From Amborella trichopoda (Eukaryota; Streptophyta; Magnoliopsida; Amborellales; Amborellaceae): DNA of 64,000 nt. The stretch is taken from the NCBI RefSeq assembly GCF_000471905.2, contig NW_006498435.1, forward strand, positions 4,050,006 through 4,114,005, read 5' to 3'. The notes below the pieces were generated by a model. It saw only the letters and a list, made by a program, of their open reading frames with translations, was not told where the DNA came from and did not search any database. Below are positions 1 to 10,930 of the stretch, piece after piece; the first letter of the stretch is position 1, and every line of letters starts with the position of its first letter. The position numbers and the translations under genes are program-made.

Positions 1-985
1 GGGCCTCGTCACGAGGCGTACCACATATCGAATTGTTCGTCTTGATGAGACGAACACGCTCACTAAATTTGGAAGTGATCCGACTTGGAACAAGTAAAAA
101 GTGTCTGCCTGTGACTTTAAAAATAACCACTTTTAATGGTGTTTTGGTGCAGTGAGGCCACATGAGAATAGTGTGCGGCTACCCATTTTTAGTCTTTTAC
201 CTATAACTTTGTCTTGGAGTGCAAGATTAAGCCGAAACTTGACCCATTAGGGTTTTCGACCTTGCCGGATCTAATGGCAGTGGTCCCACAGCTGTTTGAT
301 GCACCAAAAGTATAACTCTAGTTACGGTGTCTATTTCAAGGTGCTAAAAACTGATTTTGATGTAATTGTTTCTTTGTGTTCATTGCCTTAAACATGTATG
401 ATTACGATGAAACTTGGTAGGTGTTCTTTCGAAGTGTTGATGAAGCTTCTGACAAGTTCTAAGGCATTATGAGATTGTCAGGAGTTTCCATTGTTTTGTT
501 GGCTTTATTGACTTGTTTCCTACCAAGGACCAAGGTGCTGAAAAATACATTCAAACAGCTTGCCCTGCTGAATGTTGTGCTTCAAGAGAAGTGAGAAGAA
601 AATCATTTGAAAAATTTCCTCCGACTTTTAGTTTTTTCCTTCCTAAGCACAGGACCACGTGAACGTCGAGGAGATTCACATAATGGTGTAACTAGGCTGC
701 TCTGACGTAGGGATGAATTGTTCATAGGTCTGTCCGTGGAGACTTTAAGGGGAGAAGAGACAAATTAGTGACATTTTTTGCTGTTACACCAGGTTTGATT
801 TTGACGATTAGAGTACAACTATGGGTTTCATCTAGCGAGTCCAGTCGAGGGTAGGTTCTATTAGCCGATCCTTAAGGTCTGGTCGTGTTAGTTAGACGAG
901 CTGATGTCTCTAGCAGGTTTCACTCTGGCTTTGTCAGTTTCCTGCCTTAGAAGAATGATGACTGGGCTACTTTGTCACCTAGCCT

Positions 986-1165
986 CATGGAGAGAGAGGT
1001 CCATAATAGGAGAAGGAGAGGGAATGCACATTTCATGCATGGGGAGAGGTCCATATTAAGAGAAGGAGAAGGCATGCACATTTCATGCATGGGGAGAAGG
1101 TCCATAAGAGAAGGAGAAGGCAAGCACAATTCACGCATGGGGAGAAGGTCCTTGAAGAAGGGATA
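986..1165. repeat. Three direct repeats of about 50 bp (GGGGAGAAGGTCCAT type)
   Basis: Three imperfect units share GGGGAGAaGGTCCATa, a GAGAAGGAGAaGGCA-type purine run and CACATTTCATGCAT. They lie just before the 40-bp array in the same LTR. Small ORFs across them on both strands are products of the repetition. Confidence 0.75.
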
Positions 1166-1193
1166 ATGATTGGGCTACGTTGTTACCCAGCCT

Positions 1194-1912
1194 TGGAGAA
1201 GAATGTCGACTGGGCTACCTGTACACTTAGGACTGAAGAAGGATGTCGGCTGAGCTAGCTGTTCACCTAGGACTGAAGAAGGATGTCGACTAGGCTACCT
1301 GCTCACCCAGGATTGAAGAAGGATGTCGACTGGGCAACTTATTCACCCAGAACTGAAGAAGGATGTCGATTGGGCTACTTGTTCACCTAAGACTGAAGAA
1401 AGACTACCTGTTCACCTAGGACTGAAGAAGGATGTCGACTAGGCTACCTGTTCACCTAAGACTGAAGAAGGATGTCGACTGGGCAACTTGCTCACCCAGG
1501 ACTGAAGAAGGATGTCGACTGGGCTACCTGTTCACCCAAGACTGAAGACGGATGTCGACTGGGCTACCTGTTCACTTAGGACTGAAGAGGGATGTCGACT
1601 GGGCTACCTGTTCACCCATAACTGAAGAAGGATGTCAACTAGGCTACCTGTTCCCCCTGAACTGAAGAAGGAAGTCAACTGGGCTACCTGTTCACCCAGG
1701 ACTGAAGAAGAATGTTGATTGAGCTACCTGTTCACCCAGAACTGAAGAAGGATGTCGACTAGGCTACCTGTTCACTCAAGATTTAAGAAGGATGTCCATT
1801 GGGCTACCTGTTCACCCAGGATTGAAGAAGGATGTCGACTGGGCTACCTGTTCACCCAAGACCGAAGAAGGAAGTCGACTGGGTTACTTGTTCACCCAAG
1901 ACTGGAGAAGGA
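1194..1912. repeat. 40-bp minisatellite, about 18 units, in the LTR of element A
   Basis: Units begin at 1,201, 1,241, 1,281, 1,321 and 1,361, an exact 40-bp spacing, and continue to about 1,910 with one shortened unit near 1,400. The core reads GAAGGATGTCGACTGGGC followed by TACCTGTTCACCCAGGACT. Units differ at a few positions. Each has a short TGGG...CCCA inverted pair. No such array is seen at the matching place in the LTRs of B or C, so it expanded after those copies separated. The 191-codon ORF running out of it (1,792-2,367) is not conserved and I do not call it a gene. Confidence 0.9.
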
Positions 1913-2389
1913 AGATGGGGGATGATTTTAATGTTTACACCCTGCTGGACGTCTTGATGATGAAGGGAGTGCTGGCCGAAGTCACCTGTGGAAATGGATG
2001 TTGCATCAAACTTATTTTGTTGGTCCAAGCACACTTTGTGGGTTTTCACTTGGACTTAGGGAAATGGTTTTGTAAAGCCGTTTTTCACCAATCCTCCTTT
2101 TTATTGGACTCTTTTTCCCCTGGTCTGAGGGCCATGTCTGCCTTCTTTCCATTTTTGCTCATGATGACCTTTCGGCTTTTCACCATGCCCGGGCTTTCAT
2201 TTCCACGGAACTCGCTTACTCATGGTTTTGTGATCATGCCCGTCCATCATTTTTACTCATGGTGTTCCCTTGTTAAGGTATACACCATGCTCGTTATGTT
2301 TTCATTTTTTTTTTTTCTGAAGGCGTATTTAAGGTCATGCCTCCGAGACTTGTACGAAACAATTTAACGTCATGCGGCCTAAACGTGCA

Positions 2390-3565
2390 CTATGGTTTAA
2401 GGTCATACAGCTGGGCTGCGGTTATGCAGTTTAAAGTCATACAACTAGGATCGTGCAGTTTAAGGTCATGCAACTGGACCTCCACTACAGTTTAAGGTCA
2501 TATAGTTCGAACCATGGCTTTACAGTTTAGGGTCATGCAGCTAAGACCACAATGAAGATGGATGGCAGTCTATGGAGGCCTTGGAGTGAGTATGGTGGTG
2601 GTTTGACTCACTTGGGGAAATGGCACGAGGCTACCTATGATGTATGATGTGTGAGTGGATGATGGTGACCCACTAACTTGTAACGAATATGGATGGATGG
2701 ATGGTTTGCCATTTTGTGAGCGTGGGTGAGACTCACTAGGGAATGATGTGTGGTGATTAAGTTAATGAACTCACTGGGGAGGTAATGAAGGTGGTGCACA
2801 TATACTAACAAGTAAGTTAGGGAAGGCATGCGTGAAAGTGCACGTAAAAGCGTGTGCGCTTATGTGGGGGCGAGTTTATGGTCATGCCCCTTGGACTTGT
2901 GTAAAGCAGTTTATCATCATGAGGACTAGACGTGCACTATGGTTTAAAGTCATATAGCTAGACCATGGTTATGCAGTTTAAAGTCATACAACCAGGACCG
3001 TGCAATTTAAGGTCGTGTAACTACACCTCCATTACATTTTAAGGTCATAAAATTTGGACCATGGCTGTGCAGTTTAAGGTCATGCAGCTAAGACCATCGC
3101 TACAGTTTAAGGTCATATAGTTTGAACCATGGTTGTGCAGTTTAAGGTCATGCAACTAAGACCATCTCTAAAGTTTAAGGTCATATAGTTTGGACCATGG
3201 TTGTGCAGTTTAAGGTCATGCAGCTAAGACCATCGCTATAGTTTAAGGTCATATAGTTTGGACCATGGTGCTGAGCCTTTTAACGTCATGCGGTTAGGAC
3301 TTGTATTATGGTTTAAGGTCATACAGCTGGACCGTGGTCATGCAGTTTAAAGTCATACAACTAGGACCGTGTAGTTTAAGGTCGTGCAACTAGACCTCCA
3401 CTATAGTTTAAGGTCATATAGTTTGAACCATGGTGCTGAACCTTTTAACGTCATGCGGCTATGACGTGTATTATGGTTTAAGGTCATACAGTTGGACCGT
3501 GGTCATGCAGTTTAAAGTCATACAACTAGGACCGTTCAGTTTAAGGTCGTCCAACTAGACCATTG
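2390..3565. repeat. U3 tandem array with TTTAAGGTCAT core (element A copy)
   Basis: About twenty monomers of roughly 33-40 bp repeat the core CAGTTTAAGGTCAT, followed by GCAGCTAAGACC or ATAGTTTGGACCATGG. The two monomer types often alternate. Each carries a GGTC...GACC inverted pair about ten bases apart. The array is in two blocks (about 2,390-2,545 and 2,870-3,565) separated by a non-repetitive 300-bp stretch that recurs in the other LTR copies. Related arrays sit at the same LTR position at 23,030-23,880, 31,290-32,520 and 44,390-45,430. Confidence 0.9.
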
Positions 3566-4029
3566 TATGGGTCGCCATGTAGGTGGAGCTTTATGGGGAA
3601 TAGGTCTGTGGATGGTAAGTCGACCTTTTGGGCATAAAATGGTTAATGTCAGGGACAAGCAGAGGGCTCAGATGGAAATGGTGACCTGATGAAGGATGGC
3701 CAGTAGGGGCAGTCTTCACTAGGGCTTTAGGGAGGGGGCAAGCTTACTCCCTGTGGTTAAGATAGCTTGGTGTGAAACAAATCTATCGGGAATTGAAGAG
3801 GTAAGAATTACCCTAACTCCATTAAGGGATGATGGGTCGCAGTTTGAATGCAACAGACTGAGTGCAACATCACTGGGGATGACATGTCACAGCTTGGCTG
3901 CAACCTCACTAAGGATAAGTGGTAAGACGCACAAGACTTAAACCTGGAGTAGGTAACAACAGGTTGCTTGAAATACGACTGGCTCCAGGTGTAGCATTAG
4001 TGGTTTCTGGCGAGTGTTCCATTGGCACT

Positions 4030-4310
4030 GAGTTCTCAAAAACACAACCGGCGCTGGGTTGTTAAAGACTTAGCTGACGCTATGAACAGCCTGTGATATC
4101 GTTTGAAGACAACCAGTGCTAAGTTAACCGGCGTTGGGGTCATTTGGAAACACCCCCAGTGTTAAGTCAACCGGTGCTAGGGTTGTTTGAAAACACACCT
4201 GATGCTAAGTCAACCGGTGCTAGGGTTGTTTGGAAGATACATAACACTAAGTCAACCGGCGTTAGGGTTGTTTGGAAGGTACCCGATGCTAAGTCAACCA
4301 ACGCTAGGTT
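4030..4310. repeat. U3 array with CCGGCGCTAG core, outer block (element A copy)
   Basis: Units of about 30-45 bp contain AAGTCAACCGGCGCTAGGGT followed by TGTTTGGAA and an ACACCC stretch. The array lies about 120-400 bp before the plus-strand TATA-like motif at 4,431. A matching array is at 46,000-46,270. A more diverged version in element B is at 33,010-33,345. Confidence 0.8.
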
Positions 4311-4430
4311 GGGTCGATGAGAGTTACCTCGGGCCTTGAGCGAAAGCCCTACCCGTCTCATCGTGGCTTGGCCTCCCTTGGACGCAACTGGAATTCCTAG
4401 TTTGTGAGGGGCATTCGAGGGTAGTACCAG

Positions 4431-4440
4431 CTATATAAGG
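4431..4440 (+). promoter_or_regulatory. TATA-like box in U3 facing antisense to gag-pol
   Basis: CTATATAAGG is followed by GGGGTAAAATC, a T/C-rich stretch and CACCAAGGGTAAA. The same arrangement occurs at 46,383 and, with small changes, at 33,566; a more degenerate form is near 24,793. It points toward pol, opposite to the element's own transcript. The element's main promoter is the minus-strand TATA motif in R (see 57,955 and 41,972). The antisense role is inferred from sequence and conservation only. Confidence 0.5.
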
Positions 4441-5069
4441 GGGGTAAAATCTAGTTTTCCCTCATTTTTCACCAAGGGTAAAAAAACATTAGCAGAAGTT
4501 TTCTTAACAGTGAGGAGAGAGTGCTCAGTTGAAGATCCGGCGAGCAGCGGGACTTCAACAAAAGTTATGTAGGGAAGGTTTTCGATAAAGTTTTTGCCAA
4601 GAATTTGGCGAAGTTACGGGGAGATGTTTTTAGTGCAGGGGATTTTCCGGTGAGGGGAAGAGGTTACGACTGCAATGGTTTTTGGTAGAAAAGGCGGGAA
4701 GTGAAACTGTGATCATTTCCACATGTTTTGGAAGTTTTTCGGAGAGTTTTTAAGAAATTTCCCAGGGATTGTCGCTACTTTTCGACATTTTTAGTGGTGT
4801 TGCAGAGGTTTTCGGGAACTTAAAGAAGTTTGTGGAAATATTTTGTGAGGTATTAGTGCTATTCAGGCCAAAAACATAGGCGGGGAAGTTTTTCAGTAGG
4901 TTTTTCGGCCTTGTAGCAGAAGTTTCGGCAGGAGACGAACAGTTAGGGGAGGTGGACCATCGTGGAAGGTGTACTGCTGCCTTCTAAAATCATGCGACCA
5001 TTAAGTAGGTGCGAAAACTTAGGATTTGAAAACAAGGAGTCTCAAGAAGCAAACAGTGCGATCGGGCCG

Positions 5070-5230
5070 GCACTAATAGAAATGCGGCCGGCGCTGGGGT
5101 AACCGGCGCTAATGGTTTGGAGTGCTGACTCAATCTGCACTGAACCTCAAGAAAGGAAACCGATGCTAAGGGTAAGGAGCGCAACCGATGCTAGCCTTTG
5201 GAGGACACAACCAGTGCTCATCAGCACATG
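5070..5230. repeat. U3 array with CCGGCGCTAG core, inner block (element A copy)
   Basis: Short units such as GGCCGGCGCTGGGGTAACCG and ACCGATGCTAG repeat four to six times. The same block is found in the LTR of element C at 47,110-47,290 and of element B at 34,310-34,560. Together with the outer block it brackets the antisense TATA-like motif. Confidence 0.7.
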
Positions 5231-5972
5231 TGGCTTATCATGGTGCGGGGAGTGATGCTTGCTCATGATAGTAAGTTACATGTGGGATTGGCGGTGCTTA
5301 GTGATAAGCAACATACAACGATGTTCACGGGTTGGGCAAAAGTAGTGAATGATGGTAAGGCGTGGCTTGTGGTTCCTGTTAGAAGCCAAATCCTTCAGCA
5401 CAATAGTGAGGTCCATGTTGTTATGTGAGAGGGCATCCACTATGAACAGAGTACGCTTTCCATCATAGGCCAGTTCCTCGCCAGGGAAGCTCACTTTGTA
5501 TGTTTGATACACACGTCGAATGAATCCTTCGTTGTGTATTTGATATATAGGTCAAGTGAGATACTTGACTTGTATGTTGGACATACACGTCGGGTGGACT
5601 AAGGCTAACTCCTTGGAGTGGCTCTGCTTTTTCTTCTGGCCTGTAACCATCCTCTTACTCGTCAGATGAATTAAAGCTAACTCCCCAAGTTGTTTCACAT
5701 CTTCTTCATGAGGAAAGCCTTTCTTTCATGGGTTTGCTTCTTCCTCATGGGGTAGGCCTGTAACCGTCCTCTTATCCTTAGATGCATGGGCAAAAGTACA
5801 AGTTTTTGATTTGTAATTGTCCTCATATTCTCAGATGCAAGAGACTTGTAACCTCCCTAGTAATGGGCTTCTTGTAACTTGTAACTCATTTTTACTGCAA
5901 TAACAAGACTTAGAATTTTGTTTGGACTATCTTGCTTATTTTCTTGTTGAGTCTCTTTCTTTTGAATACACA

Positions 5973-7150
5973 TCATGGATAGTACTTCTTTAAGTATTGT
6001 CCATTGATAGGGAACATTGCTTCGTCTCCCTCAGGATGTGCCAGTATATAGGCTCTGTTGGGCAAGACCTTTTTTATTATAAAGGGACCTTCCCACTTAG
6101 GCTCAAACTTCCCTTTGCGCCGGCCGTGCATAACAATAGGCCTTTTGACAGCTAAAACTAGATCACCACGGGTTAATGAGCGAACTTTGACAGTTTTGTC
6201 GAAAGCCCTCTTCATTCTCCCTTGGTTGAGTTCAAGGCTCCGTTGAGCCTCTAACCTCTTTCCATCGAGTGCGTCCAATTCTTGATACCGGAGCTTAGCT
6301 CTCTCATCTTCGATTATTCGTTGGTGGATAGGCACTCATAGTGAAGGGATTTGTATTTCGAGAGGTAAAACTGCTTCACCCCCATAAACCAAAGAATAAG
6401 GACTGGAATCAATAGCATTTCGTGTAGTAGTACGATAAGCCCATAGTGCTCCAAGAACCTTCTCATACAAGTTCTTTCTTGTTTTTGATAATGAATTTCT
6501 TAAAACGTTGCACAGAGTCTTATTGAAAGCCTCAACTAATTCATTCTCTCGAGGGTGGTACATAGTTGAGTACCTCCATTCAAAACCGAATTGGTTAATT
6601 AAGCGATTGATGTGATGACTCTTAAATTGAGGACCATTGTCAGATATAATCCAGTAGGGCACCTCGAAGCGGTATATGATATGATGTCGAACAAAGTAGG
6701 CCACCTCTGTCCCAGGAACATGCTTAAGGGGGACCGCTTCAGCCCACTTAGAGAAATAATCTGTTGTAGCTAAGATAAAAACATGACTAGTTACGGAAGG
6801 AGGGTCAATAGGCCCAACGATGTCCATACCCCATTGTGAGAAGGGTCATGATGCAATCGTAGGGTGTAAAGGCTCTGGAGGCTGGTGAACTAGGCTGGAG
6901 TGTATCTGGCATACTTGGCACTTTTTAGCATAGTTTAAGGAATCAGCGATCATGGAAGGCCAATAGTATCCCAACCTACGTATTCGTTCATAGAGCTTAG
7001 GATCGGACTGGTGTAGTTCACAAATGCCTGAGTGGACTTTTTCTAACACCTTATTTGCCTCTTGGATATCGACACAACTAAGAAGAACGCCATCAAACGA
7101 CCGTCTGAAGAGAGCCTCTCCCAAAAGGAGGGTATACTTGGTAGACATTC
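5973..7150 (-). pseudogene. pol: Integrase remnant of element A (zinc-binding, core and C-terminal parts)
   Basis: Read on the minus strand, 6,846-7,148 carries the N-terminal zinc-binding part (a KKCQVCQIH motif, and the RRLGYYWPSM block common in Ty3 integrases). Next comes the catalytic core at 6,336-6,827, with MDIVGPI, DYFSKWAEAVPL, the SDNGPQF aspartate block and the EAFNK glutamate block. The C-terminal part at 5,973-6,335 contains VLAVKRPI, KWEGPF and the ending QYLKKYYP. In the family, integrase inserts the DNA copy into the host genome. The LTR begins within a few tens of bases of the end. The reading is broken. Confidence 0.9.
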
Positions 7151-7376
7151 AATGTATGCTGTTGCATTCGTTACGATCTTTCGGGAGCCTGTCATGCGTT
7201 AGGAAACTGGTGATGGGTCCTCTCCAATTTTCCACCGGGTCAATTTCTGTGCGCATTGGTTCAAAGAATTCTGGTTCTTGGTTTCGACCCTTAGCTGCTT
7301 GACTCTGTGCTATTTCTTGTTCAGTCTTGATTAGTTCTTTGGCTGACAGAAGCGCTCCAAATGGATAATGAGGGCA

Positions 7377-8389
7377 CTAGGGGAAGATATTTCTCTCGTC
7401 ATCCGCATTGACCTCATTTCTTAGTTCAATGTGTCTCCATTCTACCACCCAAACAAGTGTGCGCCTTGATGAGGATAATTGAATTGTAGCACCAAGTTTC
7501 GCATGTGCGTCAGCCTGCGAGTTTAGCCTTATGGGGATTTCACTCATGGATACATCCTCAAACTGAGCCATATATGATTTTGCAGTATCGTGATAAGGCG
7601 TGAGAGTGTCTTTTCTCACATCATAAATCCCTTTGAGCTGTCAGATAACCAACTCAGAGTCACCATAGATCTTGAGCAGCTCCAAGTCGAGGTCAAAGGC
7701 TATCTCCAGTTCGATTATAAGGGCCTGATATTTTGCCTCATTATGAGAATCGGCTTGAGCAAGAGAGAAAGAAAGTGGCAATATTCCTTATCTCAGAATC
7801 AGGAATACTACTCCGGTGCCTCCTCGATCTGATTGGAAGGCTTCATCGAAGTACAATTCCCACATAAGCGTAAGGTCAGCACAAAATACTTCTTCATCAG
7901 GGAGGTCGCTTGCTAGAGGAGATTCTGTCGATATAGGGTGTGCTGCGAGAAAGTTAGCCAAGGCCTGGCCCTTGATGGCCTTTTGTGGGACATACGTGAT
8001 GTCGAACTCCGTTAGCGATAGTGCCTACTTAGCCAGGCATCCCGACAAGCATAGGCGTGTCATGAGAAACTTTACAGGATCAGCTTTTGATATAAGTTTC
8101 ACTTCATGACCAAGCAAGTAATAGTGGAGTTTTTGTACTGCAAAGATCAGGGCCAGACACATCTTCTCAATAGGGGGATAGTTCTTCTCGACCGCTTGCA
8201 TCCTAGGGTTGAGGTAATATAACGTGGTCTCTTTTCCCTCTTCAGTGTTTTGTGCCAGCAATGTTCCAAGTGAATCGTCCAAAGAAGCCACGTATAGAAT
8301 AAGGGGTTTTCCCAATACTGGTGTAGAGAGCACTGGAGGATTGAGTAAATAATGCTTGATGTCGTCAAGGGCTGCCTAACATGATTCAT
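7377..8389 (-). pseudogene. pol: Paired RNase H remnants of element A
   Basis: The RT-linked RNase H is at about 8,025-8,389, with blocks such as PLILYVASLDDSLGTLLAQ, PIEKMCLALIFAVQKL and LLGHEVKLISKADP. The second, plant-type RNase H (often called aRH) follows at about 7,377-7,900, with PLSFSLA-type, YQALI and IYGDSELVI-type blocks and the tail RKDTLTPYHDTAKSYMAQF. Two RNase H domains in this order are the recognised mark of the plant Tat lineage. RNase H removes the RNA strand during reverse transcription. The reading is broken. The 220 bp between 7,150 and 7,377 are the linker to integrase. Confidence 0.85.
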
Positions 8390-8390
8390 C

Positions 8391-9340
8391 CTAGATGAAT
8401 GGGGTATCTTTCTTTCGCAAGTGCGTAAAGGGTTTACAGCGATCTGAGAGGTTTGAGATGAACCTGCAAATGTATGCTAATTGCCCTTGAAGAGAGCGCA
8501 GTTCTCGAAGTGTAGTCAGTGACGACATTTCTTGGATTGCTTTGATCTTGACTGGCTCAACTTCAAGACCCTCGATGTTTGACAATGAACCCCAAGAATT
8601 TTCCAGGGCGCAAGCCAAAAGAGCATTTCAACGGGTTCATTTTTAGTTGATGAAGGCACAATCGCTTGAACACCTTGTCAAGGTCTCTCATTTGAACATC
8701 CTTTTCTTTAGATTTTACCACCAAGTCAACTACATAACACTCCACCTCTTTGTGTAACATGTCTTTGAAAATGATCGTCATTGCCCTCTGGTATGTGGTG
8801 CCAGCATTCTTTAATCCAAAAGGAATCATTGTGTAATAGAAGACCCATTTTGGAGTTAAGAATGTAGTGGCCTCTTCATCTTCAAGCGCCAACCTTATCT
8901 TATTATACTCAGAATATCTGTCCACGAAGGAAAAGATTTGACAGTGAGCTGTAGAGTCGATGAGCATCTCGGTGAATGGCAACGAGAAGTCATCCTTGGG
9001 ACAGGCGGTATTCAAATCGCGAAAGTCAATACACATTCTGATTTGACCATTTTTCTTCTTTATTGAAACAATATTAGCTAGCCATTTCGGGTACTTGACT
9101 TTGTGAATAAAGCCTGCTTGTTTGAGTTAGGTCACCTCGACTTCTATCTGCATCTCGAGGTCTGGCCTGAACCTTCTAGATTTCTGTCTGACGGGTTTGA
9201 TAGTCGGATCGATGCCGAGGTGGTGAACAACTATTTTAGGGTCTAAGCCGGGCATCTCATGATAATGCCAAGCAAAGATGCCACGGTTTGCTCGTAAGAA
9301 GGTGGTGAAATGCTCTGTCTCTTCTGGAGACATAATCGCT
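8391..9340 (-). pseudogene. pol: Reverse transcriptase remnant of element A
   Basis: The N-terminal approach at 9,127-9,333 reads SPEETEHFTTFLRANRGIF, then WHYHEMPGLDPKIVVHHL and PVRQKSRRF, which is typical of Tat-lineage RT. The fingers and palm follow at 8,563-9,036 with MCIDFRDLNTACPKDDFSLP, TFLTPKWVF, MIPFGLKNAGTTYQRAM and LKMNPLKCSFGL. The thumb and connection lie at about 8,391-8,618 with SLQGQLAYICRFISNLSDRC. The matching domain of element C keeps a YVDD motif. The reading is broken. Confidence 0.9.
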
Positions 9341-10930
9341 GAAATGAAAGTGGGTCTGAGATTCGCTTCATCTCTAAGATTTATTTCCTCTAGTTCGTGA
9401 GCTGTGGCTTGACCACGTTCTTCCCATTCTTCTGGAGCCTCTTACAACTCTTCATCATCGCTTTGAGAGGTCTTTTCATCAACCTCATGTACAGAGACCC
9501 ATGACCCTAACATCTCTGCTTCCAATATTGTTTCATAGTAAGTCATGATTTCTACGCCTTTCTTGAATCGAGGGACAGAAGGGTCGACCTCAAACATGGA
9601 AAGCAAATCAAGCTGCAGGAGCTTGTTTGGGGTTCAACAAAGGTTGGGCATGAAATGTCCTCGTATGGATCACACGGCCCTTGCACAGATGTGTGTAGTG
9701 CTTGCTCTGCAGTGACTTGCCCTTCATAGACTTGCACCATATGGGAAGCCTCTTGAGAATAAAAACTTTGCCCCCTTGATTCTTAGCCTCTGCTCGAAGT
9801 CGGGCTTAAGGGGCAACTGGGGTTTCTCTAGCTTCAATTTTTTGTGCTTGTTTGGAGAAGGTGACTCTGTCTTGGCTTTAGCTAGCAGGGCATCGACAAT
9901 TGTTAGGAATCCTGCTACCTATGCAAGGGTCTTTCTCAATCGTTTCCACCATGTCCTGCTTATATTGGATCCTACAAGTTCTCGGTCAAGAGCCTCGAAG
10001 TCCGGGCATATCAAGAGTGTACTCGCAGGAGAGATAAAAGAGGGAGAATGAGAAGCAGGAGAAGAAGGAGGAGAAGGATTAGAAGGTGGGGGAGTTTTAA
10101 GGTCGTTCCCCTCATCAGACCGATCTGGGCAGCTTTTTACGTTATCAACAGGGTTGGAGGGTGCATGGGGTCTTTTAGGTCTTTCCCTTGCTTAGACCCT
10201 TGGGGAGTGCTTTTAACGTTATCACCCTCATTGGACATATGCTGAGTGGGAGATGGCACGTGGATGTCTTCCATACAAGATAAAGAAGGAAGAAGGGTCG
10301 TGCCAGGGATGAAGTCCAATAAAGTTGGCAGTGGAGGAAGGGGCCTGAGAAATTCCTGCTCAACTGTGGGTTGAGCCATATTGTTTCTTCGGTGACTAGC
10401 CCTTGGTGCCCATCTTTTTCTGGTTTTCTGAGGTGATGTTTGATTCATCTCGCTGAGCTAGCGAACAACCCTTGCTTGGCGAACTGCTTCTCGCCTTAAG
10501 GACTTGAGTATGCTTCGACCATGGTAAACTATCCATGGCTGGGGAATCGAGGGTTCTGCAGAGTCCGAGTCATTGATAGGAAGGTCCTGCTTTGTGAGAC
10601 CGTCTTGCCCCGATAGAGGAATGACTTGGGGATCCCTTACGGGGAGATTGTAAAACTCCTGACACTCCCACAATTTCTATGCGAATATATCAAGGAAGAT
10701 TGTGCATTCCCATAGGTAATGGCCTCTTATCTGATGGTACGGGCACCAACGATCTTTAGTCCCCTTAGCAAGGCGACAGGTTTGCCTTGCTTACTTCAAT
10801 GTGATTATGCCTTCCTAAAGCATTATAATGAAGAAGGCATAAAGGATATCGGGCATTTCATCTTCCTACTTGATGGTTACGACATGAGAGGCCCCGACAG
10901 CCCCGAAGGCTCTCTTTAAGTCTTCAAGCT
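9341..10930 (-). pseudogene. Gag-RT linker region of element A
   Basis: This 1.6-kb stretch separates the RT start from the gag zinc knuckle and matches 51,420-52,990 of element C. Minus-strand pieces such as 10,458-10,673 (PWIVYHGRSILKSLRREAVR) recur in elements C and D, so the region was coding in the ancestor. A protease would be expected here, but I could not recognise a clear D(S/T)GA-type active site. I therefore do not call one. Confidence 0.55.

Larger units (their letters stand above)
1..5960 (-). repeat. 3' LTR of element A (U3 part, cut by window edge)
   Basis: This stretch lies between the integrase end and the window edge and is colinear with 29,530-35,340 and 42,710-48,020. Shared landmarks in order are the GAATTGTTCG/GACGAACA block near 30-55, the GGACCACGTGAACG block near 650, the TTTAAGGTCAT array, the CCGGCGCTAG array, the TATATAAGG motif and the CTTGTAACCTCCCTAAT-type block near 5,850. 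Bases 972-1,912 hold tandem repeats not seen in the other copies. A purine-rich tract on the minus strand at about 5,951-5,963 is a candidate polypurine tract, so the inner LTR end is near there. I could not fix the terminal dinucleotide. Not coding. Confidence 0.75.

Noticed and set aside
1792-2367. 191-codon ORF leaving the 40-bp array
   Set aside because: Its start lies in the minisatellite and its end in non-coding LTR sequence; it is not conserved in B or C.
4431-4440. Plus-strand TATA as the main promoter of the element
   Set aside because: The minus-strand TATA followed about 50 bases later by AATAAA in R (57,899-57,963; 41,915-41,979) fits the direction of gag and pol; the plus-strand box is antisense.
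9341-10930. Aspartic protease of element A
   Set aside because: The position is right, but I could not find a convincing active-site block in any copy.
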